From Acidimicrobiia bacterium (GTDB lineage Bacteria; Actinomycetota; Acidimicrobiia; Spongiisociales; JAHEDJ01), in assembly GCA_030598025.1 (NCBI GenBank), contig JAUVQS010000034.1, positions 1-12,262 on the forward strand: a DNA stretch of 12,262 nt. Reading direction: 5' to 3'. This document shows positions 1-6,126 of the stretch, one piece after another; position 1 is the stretch's first letter; each line of letters starts with the position of its first letter. The notes below the pieces were generated by a model. That model worked only from the letters and a program-made list of their open reading frames with translations, did not search any database and was not told the origin of the DNA. Position numbers and translations under genes: made by a program.

Positions 1-200
1 ACCCAGGCGGGAAGCCCGTAGTCCTTGTGGACTCGCACATCAACGCCAACTTCGTCGCCGACGACACGAGCGAAGTCCCCGGAGATTCCCGACCCGCCCA
101 TGCCACACACGAGCACCGTTGAAGAGCTCGGGACTTTCGGGACGGCCAGTTCTGCCGCCCACCGGTATTGGGCCGGGAGGCTGTCGATCATTGACCACAT
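1..200 (-). CDS. Bifunctional phosphoglucose/phosphomannose isomerase, SIS domain (N-terminal part, cut by window edge)
   Basis: Only the first 66 complete codons are in the window. They read MWSMIDSLPAQYRWAAELAV..., followed by VLVCGMGGSGISGDFARVV at about residues 29-47 and a final HKDYGLPAWV. The GMGGSGISGD loop is the sugar-phosphate-binding signature of SIS domains, and the DYGLPAW motif is typical of the archaeal/actinobacterial bifunctional isomerase (glucose-6-P or mannose-6-P to fructose-6-P). The gene starts at an ATG whose A is the last base of the preceding manB stop (TGATG overlap), so translation is probably coupled. A second ATG three codons later is possible. The order manB then isomerase is the usual one in actinobacteria (compare Rv3257c-Rv3256c). 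The enzyme should feed fructose-6-P into mannose-1-P synthesis together with ManB. The rest of the protein lies beyond position 1. Confidence 0.88.
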   Translation of the reverse strand, partial: MWSMIDSLPAQYRWAAELAVPKVPSSSTVLVCGMGGSGISGDFARVVGDEVGVDVRVHKDYGLPAW

Positions 201-1720
201 CACTGCGGCTGCTCGGCCTCGTCGATGAGCATGACGGGGATTCCGTCGGTGACCGGATACCTGAGCCCACACTGCGTGCACTCGAGCTTCGAGTTCTCGA
301 GGTCTTCCCGGAGATCGCCGTGGCAACTGGGACAAACCAGGATCGCCTTCAGTTCGGGAGCGATCAGGCCTGCCTGCTTGGTTGTGCCGTCAACTGCCTC
401 GCGGACCTCGGCTACCAGTTGCTCCACTCCTGCCTGATCAGGGCCCTCGACATTCAACCGCAACACCGGCTCGGTATTCGATGAACGGAGATTGAACCAT
501 CGATCCGCCCATGACACCGTGAGCCCGTCGGTCTTGTCGATCTCGGCGTCGGTGAAGTGACTTTCGACGGCCGCCAGAGATCCGGCCTGATCATCGACCG
601 TGAGGTTGATCTCGCCCGACGCGGCGTACGGCTCCACTTCTGCGCGCAGCTGTGAGAGAGGCCGCCCTGATTCGGATACAACCTGGAGAAGCACGAGCAT
701 GGCAAGCATGCCTGAGTCGGCCCGGTAGTTGTCCCGGAAGTAGTAGTGGCCGCTGTGCTCGCCACCGAATACGGCGCCGGTTTCCGCCATGACCTGCTTG
801 ATATATGAGTGGCCGACCCGGGTACGAACCGGTATTCCTCCGGCGGCGGAGACGATCTCCGGAACCGCGCGGCTGGTTATCAGATTGTGAACCACGGTCG
901 CCCCCGGCTCGCGGGCCAGGAACCACTTGGCAATCAAAGCCGTCGTGGTACTGCCGGACAACGGTTTGCGTTGATCATCGATGAAGAAGGCCCGGTCGGC
1001 GTCGCCGTCGAATGCCACGCCGACGTCTGCCCCCTCATCGCCCATCAGTGCGATCAAGTCGACGAGGTTCTCCGGATTGAGCGGATCGGCGGGATGGTTG
1101 GGGAAAGTCCCATCCGGCTCCAGATACAGCGGGAGCAGATCGGCATCGATGCGAGCGAATACCTCTGGCAGCACGACACCCGCCATGCCGTTGCCGCCGT
1201 CGACCGCCACGCGCAGTGCACCGATCGCAGATCCGTTCACGATGGAGAACAGGTGCTCGACGTACCCCGAGGTTCCATCGAAGGCTGCGGCGGATCCTTG
1301 CTCATCCGAAGCCGGAACTCCTTGCTCGGCCATCGTTCGAATGTCCTGGAGGCCGGTGTCATGTCCAACCGGAGCTGCGCCTTCGCGACACAACTTGATG
1401 CCGTTGTAGTTGGGTGGGTTGTGTGAAGCGGTGATCATCGCACCGGGGACGTTCTCGCTGCCCGACACGTAATAGACGGTGTCGGTAGCAACCTCGCCGA
1501 GGTCGAGCACCTCGACCCCCTGGCCCGTGATGCCCTCAATGAAGGCGCCTGCAATTGCCGGCGACGATTCTCGACAGTCGCGGCCAACGGCGATGCGGCC
1601 GGCGGAGGCAAATCGGGCGAAAGCCGCGCCGATGTTGCGAGCGCCTTCCGCGTCCAACTCGCCTGAGTCCGTGCGCCCTCGAATGTCGTACGCCTTGAAG
1701 ATCTTCTCGAAGTCGCTCAT
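200..1720 (-). CDS. manB: Phosphomannomutase/phosphoglucomutase with fused C-terminal Trm112-like zinc domain
   Basis: A 506-residue alpha-D-phosphohexomutase that interconverts hexose-6-P and hexose-1-P in the cytoplasm (GDP-mannose or UDP-glucose supply). All four family signatures are visible: the phosphoserine loop TASHNP (Ser about 99), the Mg2+ loop DGDADR (238-243), the sugar-binding loop GEHSGH (320-325) and the phosphate-binding loop RSSNTEPVLR (412-421). The mutase part ends near residue 450. The remaining ~50 residues hold CPSC (463-466) and CTQC (481-484) followed by YPVTDGIPVML, a Trm112/UPF0434-type zinc ribbon that is usually a separate small protein. I start at the ATG giving MSDFEKIFKAYDIRG, because the family begins there and an AAAGGG ribosome site sits just upstream. 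A 17-codon upstream extension (to 1771) has no family similarity. The gene overlaps the following isomerase by one base. Whether the natural substrate is mannose, glucose or both cannot be told from the sequence. Confidence 0.95.
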   Translation of the reverse strand: MSDFEKIFKAYDIRGRTDSGELDAEGARNIGAAFARFASAGRIAVGRDCRESSPAIAGAFIEGITGQGVEVLDLGEVATDTVYYVSGSENVPGAMITASHNPPNYNGIKLCREGAAPVGHDTGLQDIRTMAEQGVPASDEQGSAAAFDGTSGYVEHLFSIVNGSAIGALRVAVDGGNGMAGVVLPEVFARIDADLLPLYLEPDGTFPNHPADPLNPENLVDLIALMGDEGADVGVAFDGDADRAFFIDDQRKPLSGSTTTALIAKWFLAREPGATVVHNLITSRAVPEIVSAAGGIPVRTRVGHSYIKQVMAETGAVFGGEHSGHYYFRDNYRADSGMLAMLVLLQVVSESGRPLSQLRAEVEPYAASGEINLTVDDQAGSLAAVESHFTDAEIDKTDGLTVSWADRWFNLRSSNTEPVLRLNVEGPDQAGVEQLVAEVREAVDGTTKQAGLIAPELKAILVCPSCHGDLREDLENSKLECTQCGLRYPVTDGIPVMLIDEAEQPQ

Positions 1721-1751
1721 ACAACCCTTTCCACTCGCAACCCGGATTGTA
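1721..1751 (-). promoter_or_regulatory. Candidate manB promoter -10 box and ribosome site
   Basis: On the minus strand a TACAAT hexamer (1746-1751) lies 25 nt before the manB ATG, and GGAAAGGG ends 4 nt before that ATG. A start of transcription near 1739 would give a leader of about 19 nt that just contains the ribosome site. The -35 region (GAAATG at a 17-nt spacing) is weak, as is common in actinobacteria. It is inferred from pattern only. Confidence 0.4.
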
Positions 1752-1778
1752 CGGCGAAATCGGCGAGACATTTCCGCC

Positions 1779-1784
1779 TACACT
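1779..1784 (+). promoter_or_regulatory. Candidate -10 box for the divergent glycosyltransferase
   Basis: TACACT lies 10 nt upstream of the ATG at 1795, and no ribosome site is visible between them. This spacing predicts a leader of only a few bases, so the gene may be translated from an almost leaderless transcript. It faces the candidate manB promoter in the same 74-bp gap. No convincing -35 box was seen. Confidence 0.28.
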
Positions 1785-1794
1785 TCCGTCGCTC

Positions 1795-2502
1795 ATGCTT
1801 AGCGTTGCGATCGTCATTCCCATCCATAACGAGGCCGATTTCCTCGTTGACGCATGGCAACAGCTGAACTCCGAACTCGCCACACTCGGCGCCGGGATAA
1901 AGGTGTATCTCGTTGAGAACGGGTCGACCGATGAAACGCTGTCGATCGCCCGGAACCTGGGTACACCGTTCGTATCCGTTCTCTCCCTTCCGCAGGCCGA
2001 TTACGGTGCGGCGATGCGGTTCGGGTTCCTCGAGGCCGCCGGGTCCGATTGGATCGTGAACTTCGATATCGACTACTTCTCGATCCCGTTCGTCCGTGAT
2101 CTGGCCAATTCTGAAGCAGATGTAGTTATCGCCTCCAAGCGAGCGCCCGGCTCAGATGATCGGAGATCGGCGCTGCGTCGGATGGGAACCCTCACTTTCA
2201 ACATGTTGCTGAAAACCCTCTTTGGCTCCCGGGTATCAGACACGCACGGGATCAAGGCCTTCCGGGGTGACGTCATTCGGGAACTCGTCCCGGCCACGAC
2301 CAGAACACTGGATCTCTTCGACACCGAACTCGTGCTGCGGGCCGAAATGGCCGGCTACCGGATCACCGAGGTGCCCATCGTCGTGGAGGAATTGCGAGAA
2401 GCTCGCTCTTCATTCGTGAAGCGAATACCCAGAACACTGAAGGGACTGCTTCAGCTTCGCCGTTCCTTCTCGATCGAGGGCCGAAACACGAGATCTCGAT
2501 AA
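1795..2502 (+). CDS. DPM1-like family 2 glycosyltransferase (probable polyprenyl-phosphate sugar synthase)
   Basis: A 235-residue soluble GT-A enzyme. The N-terminus SVAIVIPIHNEADF (3-16), the ENGSTDET nucleotide-binding segment (41-48), the DID metal motif (91-93), and DTELVLRAEMAGYRITEVPIVVEE (176-199) match the dolichol/polyprenyl-phosphate mannosyl- or glucosyltransferase group. It has no membrane segment, so it probably acts at the inner face of the membrane, moving a sugar from a nucleotide donor to polyprenyl phosphate. I start at ATG 1795, because the residues before it (from a TTG at 1747) are not family-like. Its 3' end overlaps the convergent GtrA gene by 52 bp. GT2 plus GtrA is a recurrent pair; in Mycobacterium the comparable PpgS (Rv3631) works with the small membrane protein Rv3632. 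The sugar transferred is unknown. Confidence 0.88.
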   Translation: MLSVAIVIPIHNEADFLVDAWQQLNSELATLGAGIKVYLVENGSTDETLSIARNLGTPFVSVLSLPQADYGAAMRFGFLEAAGSDWIVNFDIDYFSIPFVRDLANSEADVVIASKRAPGSDDRRSALRRMGTLTFNMLLKTLFGSRVSDTHGIKAFRGDVIRELVPATTRTLDLFDTELVLRAEMAGYRITEVPIVVEELREARSSFVKRIPRTLKGLLQLRRSFSIEGRNTRSR

Positions 2503-2909
2503 CCCGCATACTTCGGGAAGAGGATCACCACAACTGCCGCGAACTTGGCGATGTTCAGCTGTAGGACGGTCAGCGGACCCCACAGCACCTGTGCCCCTTC
2601 GACGATCGCCAGAGTCGCAACCAGAGCCATCGTGTTGACGACGTAGAACGCTCCGGTCTCACGGGAGGATCCCCAGCTCCCGGCGAGTTTGAAGGTCCAG
2701 CGCCGATTCAAGATGTACGAGAAGGCGGTTGCGGCAATGTAGGAGATCGTTACCGCCAGAGACGCCTCCCATCGCTCGTCCGGCAGCAGGAACAGCAGGA
2801 GGTTGAAGATGCCGAAGTCGACCACCGTGTTGAAGCCTCCGACTATCCCCAGGCGCACGAACTGCTTGAGAGATTTCCGATTCATGAAGGTCTTGAGATA
2901 CTTCCTCAT
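2451..2909 (-). CDS. GtrA-family small membrane protein
   Basis: A 152-residue protein with about four membrane helices (roughly 17-42, 50-68, 88-107 and 116-134). Family hallmarks are FVRLGIVGGFNTVVDFGIFN (17-36), the SYILNRRWTF loop (64-73) and FPKYAGYRDLVFR at the C-terminus (131-143). GtrA proteins are thought to help flip or present polyprenyl-phosphate-linked sugars for periplasmic glycosylation. I chose the ATG at 2909 because it overlaps the stop of the upstream membrane transferase as ATGA, indicating coupled translation. A longer in-frame start at 2984 would run 25 codons into that gene and gives a non-family sequence. It is the last gene of a five-gene minus-strand run, and its last 17 codons plus stop lie over the 3' end of the convergent GT2 gene. 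Confidence 0.9.
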   Translation of the reverse strand: MRKYLKTFMNRKSLKQFVRLGIVGGFNTVVDFGIFNLLLFLLPDERWEASLAVTISYIAATAFSYILNRRWTFKLAGSWGSSRETGAFYVVNTMALVATLAIVEGAQVLWGPLTVLQLNIAKFAAVVVILFPKYAGYRDLVFRPSIEKERRS

Positions 2910-5227
2910 GACCGTCGAACCTGCCGCCAGGCAAATGGCAGAGTGATCGCCAGGCCGATCAGGGTAAGGACGATTCCGAGCCATTCCGCCCAGGTGCGTT
3001 CGAAGTGGAGTTCGACATGCTCATCTGTCGGTACGACGACCATCAACGAAGGCGTTACTCGATATGGTCCCTCAGCACCTTCGGCTCTCCAGTTCGGGAA
3101 GTAGGAGATCTTCACCAGATGTGGCACACCAACCGCCGTGGTGTCGAACGAGAGGCTGTCGTTTGTGATCACAACGTCTGTCACCCGGTCGTGCTCTCCG
3201 AGCGGAACGAGAGGGAGTTCCTCGAGATCGTCGATTCGGGGCCAATCGGGCGGACCATCGGCGGTCACCCATCGATCGAGGAGCCCAATCTCCTCATACC
3301 AGTCGAAGGCGAGATCACTGAAAGGTGCAGCTCGCTCCTCGCCGGTGATGATCGACTGCGGGACTCCGAGTAGTCGGGAGAACAAGCTGGCCCCGCGTCC
3401 ATCTTCATAGACGGCCGGTTGATGCGTCGCGACATCCACGAGGTCGAACCGCGGCAACTCGAATACACGGAACGGGCCGCTCGATGCCACCTCTTCGAAT
3501 ACTTCCGGTTGCTTGGCGGTAGCCTCGAGAGCCTCTTCGCTGAAGGCCACGTAGTAGCGGACCCCGTAGGTCTCGAGGTGTTCTATGCCACGGTCGAAAT
3601 CGAATGTGTGATATTTGAGGCCGGGAACCGGGTTGGACGGCTTCCGGCTCATCTCTGCTGCATTGAGGAAATGAAACGGTGTGGTGAGGGAAGACTCGAA
3701 GAAAAGGCCCTCCATCGAAGGATGCCCATCCGACCAGTACGGGAAGAGCATGAGCGACATGGACGTTCCGTATTGATCGAGGTAGTCGGAGTCGACTTCC
3801 CATTGGATACGACCATCCGGCAACGTGTCGATGGTCTTCATCAACGCCTCGTACTCGGGCCAGGGAGCCTTGCCCTCGTAGCCCGAGTAGTTCCAGGTGG
3901 CCCAACCCGACAGAAAGGCAACACCGATTCCCCCTGCTGTCACGAATCCGATTGAACCGGCCAGCACGAGAACTAGCGCGGTGCGCATTTCGACGGCGAA
4001 CACCATCGCCGCCAATGCTGCCAACGCCACCGAACCGGCCACGATGAGAGCAACGCCGCCGTTGCCGGGCTTGCCGGCGGCTGTACCGGCCGCGACGAGC
4101 AGAGCGATTACCACGACGCCGGAGATCGGTTGCCACAGGGCCAGATTTCTCGGCAGCCGCCTGGCCAGAGCCGACATCAGCGCACCGACCGCTACACCGG
4201 CAAACAGGGACAATCCAAAGAACCAGTAGGGAAGAAGCCGCCCGTTCCACAGCTTCCAGGGATCGTCGGCAAATGCCACGGGCAACCAGAAATAGATGAA
4301 CGGGATGAGAGTCAGACCGACGACCGGAACGGCCCGGGCAGTCCTACGAACGGCCCACACCATGCCAGCCACAGCGAGCGGCACGATCGGCCAGATCTCG
4401 ATCGGGAAGAGTTCGTCCCAATCGTTGAGCGGTGACCAGGCCATGTCCGCCGTCAGCCCGAATCTGGCCAGCAGCGGCAGCGCCCAGAAACCGGACACCA
4501 GGAAGCCGGCCATCCACGTGAAGACAACTCGCCCGGCGGCCCGCCTCCACACGAGCATCGGCAATGTGGCCAGCACGATGACGATGGTGGTGATGACGTG
4601 ACTGAGCGCAGTGAGGCCGAGAACCAGAGCAGCAACGGGGAGAAGCGATGGAGCGTCTCTCAATCCACGTATCAGGAGCCCGAAGTAGACGAGCGACAGG
4701 GCGAAAGACCAGGAGAACGAGAACTCGCCGGCCAGGGTCGAAGCAATGTTCCCACCGTAGATCGTGAAACTCTCGATGAACACGAAGCTTCCCCCGGCCG
4801 CGCCGGCCACCGTCGCTACCGCTCTGCTGATGCCCATCGAGCGGGTCAGGAAATAGGCGGCCGGAGGCGTCGCCAGCAGGCCGGCGACTGTGACCATCTT
4901 GAAAGCCACGCCGTAGGGCAAAGCCAGATCGAAGAGCACAATCACAAGCGAGGGCAGCGGGAAGTAGAAGTAGAAGATCGGGAACCCGGCGAACCAACTG
5001 TTGCTCCATCCGAGAATGCGGCCGGATGGCAGCAACTCGTCCCGCAGGAAGGCCGGACCGAGAACGTGCGCACCCATGTCCCCGCCGGCGGGAGTATTCG
5101 CCGAGAAGATCAGATCCGGGCGCATGATGCCCAGGATCACGAGACTGACGATGCCGACGCCGACGAGCGGAACCCAGACCGGAGTGGGGTCGGATGAATT
5201 AGAGGTAGGGCGACCCGTTTGAGTCAT
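2906..5227 (-). CDS. Large polytopic membrane protein, '6-pyruvoyl-tetrahydropterin synthase-related' GT-C-like family
   Basis: A 773-residue protein with about a dozen hydrophobic helices (first at about 18-35, the last at about 748-765) and a hydrophilic, presumably external, region at about 445-745. After the first helix comes NTPAGGDMGAH (44-54), whose acidic residue is placed like the catalytic Asp of GT-C glycosyltransferases. LRDELLPSGRILGW...WFAGFPIFYFYFPLP (61-92) then follows, a block characteristic of the Pfam 'PTPS-related' membrane family. That family name is historical; I see no pterin synthase features. The likely role is transfer of a sugar from a polyprenyl-phosphate donor to an envelope polymer or protein on the outer face. 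Context supports this: GtrA follows with an ATGA overlap, and a polyprenyl-phosphate GT2 lies just beyond. The acceptor and sugar are unknown. The start is the ATG 22 nt after the zinc-ribbon gene; the ribosome site is weak. Confidence 0.85.
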   Translation of the reverse strand: MTQTGRPTSNSSDPTPVWVPLVGVGIVSLVILGIMRPDLIFSANTPAGGDMGAHVLGPAFLRDELLPSGRILGWSNSWFAGFPIFYFYFPLPSLVIVLFDLALPYGVAFKMVTVAGLLATPPAAYFLTRSMGISRAVATVAGAAGGSFVFIESFTIYGGNIASTLAGEFSFSWSFALSLVYFGLLIRGLRDAPSLLPVAALVLGLTALSHVITTIVIVLATLPMLVWRRAAGRVVFTWMAGFLVSGFWALPLLARFGLTADMAWSPLNDWDELFPIEIWPIVPLAVAGMVWAVRRTARAVPVVGLTLIPFIYFWLPVAFADDPWKLWNGRLLPYWFFGLSLFAGVAVGALMSALARRLPRNLALWQPISGVVVIALLVAAGTAAGKPGNGGVALIVAGSVALAALAAMVFAVEMRTALVLVLAGSIGFVTAGGIGVAFLSGWATWNYSGYEGKAPWPEYEALMKTIDTLPDGRIQWEVDSDYLDQYGTSMSLMLFPYWSDGHPSMEGLFFESSLTTPFHFLNAAEMSRKPSNPVPGLKYHTFDFDRGIEHLETYGVRYYVAFSEEALEATAKQPEVFEEVASSGPFRVFELPRFDLVDVATHQPAVYEDGRGASLFSRLLGVPQSIITGEERAAPFSDLAFDWYEEIGLLDRWVTADGPPDWPRIDDLEELPLVPLGEHDRVTDVVITNDSLSFDTTAVGVPHLVKISYFPNWRAEGAEGPYRVTPSLMVVVPTDEHVELHFERTWAEWLGIVLTLIGLAITLPFAWRQVRRS

Positions 5228-5249
5228 GCCGGCAGGCTACCGGGTCCGT

Positions 5250-5426
5250 TCAGGAACGCGGTTTGCGGACTAGTTCGAGAACATCGCGCAGATCGATCGA
5301 CTTGCCGTCGCGATCCCACCACTTCTCGTCGCATTTGTGGCACGAGAAAAAATCCACTTCCGTTCCATCTGGAAGCTTCTGGTGAATTTCGATGACTTCT
5401 TCGACACCGCACCCTGGACAATGCAT
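5250..5426 (-). CDS. 58-residue zinc-ribbon protein
   Basis: A short open frame encoding MHCPGCGVEEVIEIHQK..., with two CxxC knuckles (C3/C6 in CPGC and C29/C32 in CHKC) separated by 22 residues, then WWDRDGKSIDLRDVLELV. This is the layout of a four-cysteine zinc ribbon with a short helical tail. An AAGGA ribosome site lies 9 nt before the ATG. The stop is followed 22 nt later by the start of the membrane transferase, so the two are almost certainly co-transcribed. I do not recognise a named family. It could be a regulator, a nucleic-acid- or protein-binding adaptor, or a chaperone-like partner. It is real rather than chance, judged by the paired CxxC motifs, ribosome site and tight operon spacing. 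Confidence 0.75.
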   Translation of the reverse strand: MHCPGCGVEEVIEIHQKLPDGTEVDFFSCHKCDEKWWDRDGKSIDLRDVLELVRKPRS

Positions 5427-5486
5427 GCGGAGATGTCCTTCCCTTGATCCCTACCGCCAGGAACAATAGTCGTCCGGCGGATAATC

Positions 5487-5756
5487 TCACTCTTCCTCGA
5501 GCAGTTTGCCGACATACCGGCTCTTGCGCCGCCCATCCTCGCGCCAGTAGGCATACCAGTACGGACCGTGGGGGCAGCGACTGCAATTGGGCTTGCCGCA
5601 TCGGACATGCTGCTGACGGAGTTTGACGTCATGCCGGGCACCCGGAGGCAGAGCGCCGGAACGTTCGAGGTGGGCAGTCGCCAGGATCAGAAGACGCCGC
5701 AGCTCATGCTCATCGAGGTCCCGTACCGCGTCGATGAAGTCCCGATCGAGGGCCAC
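5487..5756 (-). CDS. Small cysteine-rich protein, DUF6788-like
   Basis: An 89-residue protein starting with GTG, 6 nt after the DUF3499 stop. The N-terminal half is a charged helix (DLDEHELRRLLILATAHLERSG, 13-34). The C-terminal half carries VRCGKPNCSRCPHGPYWYAYWRE (51-73), with C53, C58, C61 and H63 as probable metal ligands, then an arginine-rich RRKSRYVGK. The segment CGKPNC..C..GPYWY.YWR resembles what I know as DUF6788, a family of unknown function often made up of just this element. The basic, aromatic pattern suggests nucleic-acid binding, but that is inference. A GAGG in the end of the preceding gene is the only ribosome-site-like sequence, so translation may depend on DUF3499. A 60-bp gap separates it from the zinc-ribbon gene. 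Confidence 0.72.
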   Translation of the reverse strand: MALDRDFIDAVRDLDEHELRRLLILATAHLERSGALPPGARHDVKLRQQHVRCGKPNCSRCPHGPYWYAYWREDGRRKSRYVGKLLEEE

Positions 5757-5762
5757 GACCGG

Positions 5763-5987
5763 TCAGGCAACCTCGAGCGGGGCGAACAATCGAGCGGCAG
5801 TCCGACGATCGGTCAACGTCCACCCAAGCGGCGGCGTCATTCGATCCGAGTGCTGACCGCACATGAGATATCCCGCTCCCGGCGGCACCCCGTCCCGAAT
5901 GTCGTCCAGCCAGATGGCCCGTTCGCCATAGTTGTACGACATTATTGAGGCTGCCGCAGTTCCACACCGTGCACACGATCCAATCAT
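5763..5987 (-). CDS. DUF3499-family protein
   Basis: A 74-residue protein beginning MIGSCARCGTAAASIMSYNY. It contains C5xxC8, then WLDDI (26-30), then LMCGQHSDRMTPPLGWTLTDRR (41-62) with C43xxH46. This arrangement (CxxC, then a 'Y.LC..H..R.T.P.GW' block) is the actinobacterial DUF3499 family, whose Mycobacterium member sits next to manB (Rv3258c). The function is unknown; the C/C/C/H set suggests a zinc-binding knuckle. I start at the ATG at 5987, because residues encoded upstream in the same frame run through the inverted repeats and are not family-like. A promoter with ideal leaderless spacing ends exactly at this ATG. It is the first gene of the five-gene minus-strand run ending in GtrA. 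At 74 residues it may be on the short side for the family. Confidence 0.8.
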   Translation of the reverse strand: MIGSCARCGTAAASIMSYNYGERAIWLDDIRDGVPPGAGYLMCGQHSDRMTPPLGWTLTDRRTAARLFAPLEVA

Positions 5988-5994
5988 GCGGGCC

Positions 5995-6023
5995 AAGTTA
6001 GGCGGTGGGACACCACACACCAA
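5995..6023 (-). promoter_or_regulatory. Leaderless promoter of the DUF3499 operon
   Basis: On the minus strand TTGGTG (6018-6023), a 17-nt spacer, TAACTT (5995-6000) and 7 nt lead directly to the ATG at 5987. The TAnnnT box at this distance places transcription start on or beside the A of the start codon. No ribosome site is present. This is the classic actinobacterial leaderless arrangement, and it probably drives DUF3499 through GtrA. Confidence 0.55.
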
Positions 6024-6028
6024 GGATT

Positions 6029-6060
6029 TCGTCTTACGCGCGAGAACGCGCGTAAGACGA
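6029..6060. repeat. Perfect 14-bp inverted repeat with 4-nt loop
   Basis: Arms at 6029-6042 and 6047-6060 (left arm TCGTCTTACGCGCG) pair perfectly around the loop AGAA. It lies 5 bp upstream of the -35 box of the DUF3499 promoter and about 70 bp after the DUF5719 stop. On the plus strand four T follow the stem, but no plus-strand gene ends here. On the minus strand no T-run follows. It may be a terminator without a U-tract for the DUF5719 operon, or an operator or insulator for the DUF3499 promoter. Confidence 0.75.
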
Positions 6061-6074
6061 TTTTGTAGTTTGGA

Positions 6075-6120
6075 CGCGATTCGCGATTCGCAATTCGCGA
6101 GCAGCGAATCGCGAATTGCG
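6075..6120. repeat. Heptamer array forming a 17-bp inverted repeat after the DUF5719 gene
   Basis: Arms 6075-6091 and 6104-6120 pair over 17 positions with one G-T wobble and a 12-nt loop. An alternative perfect 11-bp hairpin uses 6089-6099 and 6110-6120. The sequence runs in a strict 7-bp register from 6077: two CGATTCG, one CAATTCG, one divergent unit, then CGAATCG and CGAATTG, which are the reverse complements of the first kinds. It begins 6 bp beyond the DUF5719 stop on the minus strand, so a role as a transcription terminator or mRNA 3'-end stabiliser is likely. Confidence 0.7.
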
Positions 6121-6126
6121 CTCTTC

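Noticed and set aside
809..1426. 205-codon plus-strand open frame opposite manB
   Set aside because: It covers the catalytic motifs of manB in antisense and shows no family features.
4598..5197. 199-codon plus-strand open frame opposite the membrane transferase
   Set aside because: Its product is rich in R, E and Q, with no motif; it mirrors the third-position bias of the real gene on the other strand, which has clear family motifs.
5224..5641. Two 120-codon minus-strand frames across the zinc-ribbon region
   Set aside because: They cross the gene gap and overlap both the ribbon and DUF6788-like genes in other frames, without recognisable motifs; the CxxC-bearing frame explains the region better.
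6029..6064. Standard intrinsic terminator for a plus-strand transcript
   Set aside because: The stem is followed by TTTT, but no plus-strand gene lies upstream, so I list it as an inverted repeat rather than a terminator.
6029..6120. CRISPR array or insertion-sequence ends
   Set aside because: Units are 7 bp without spacers, and no transposase or target duplication is present.
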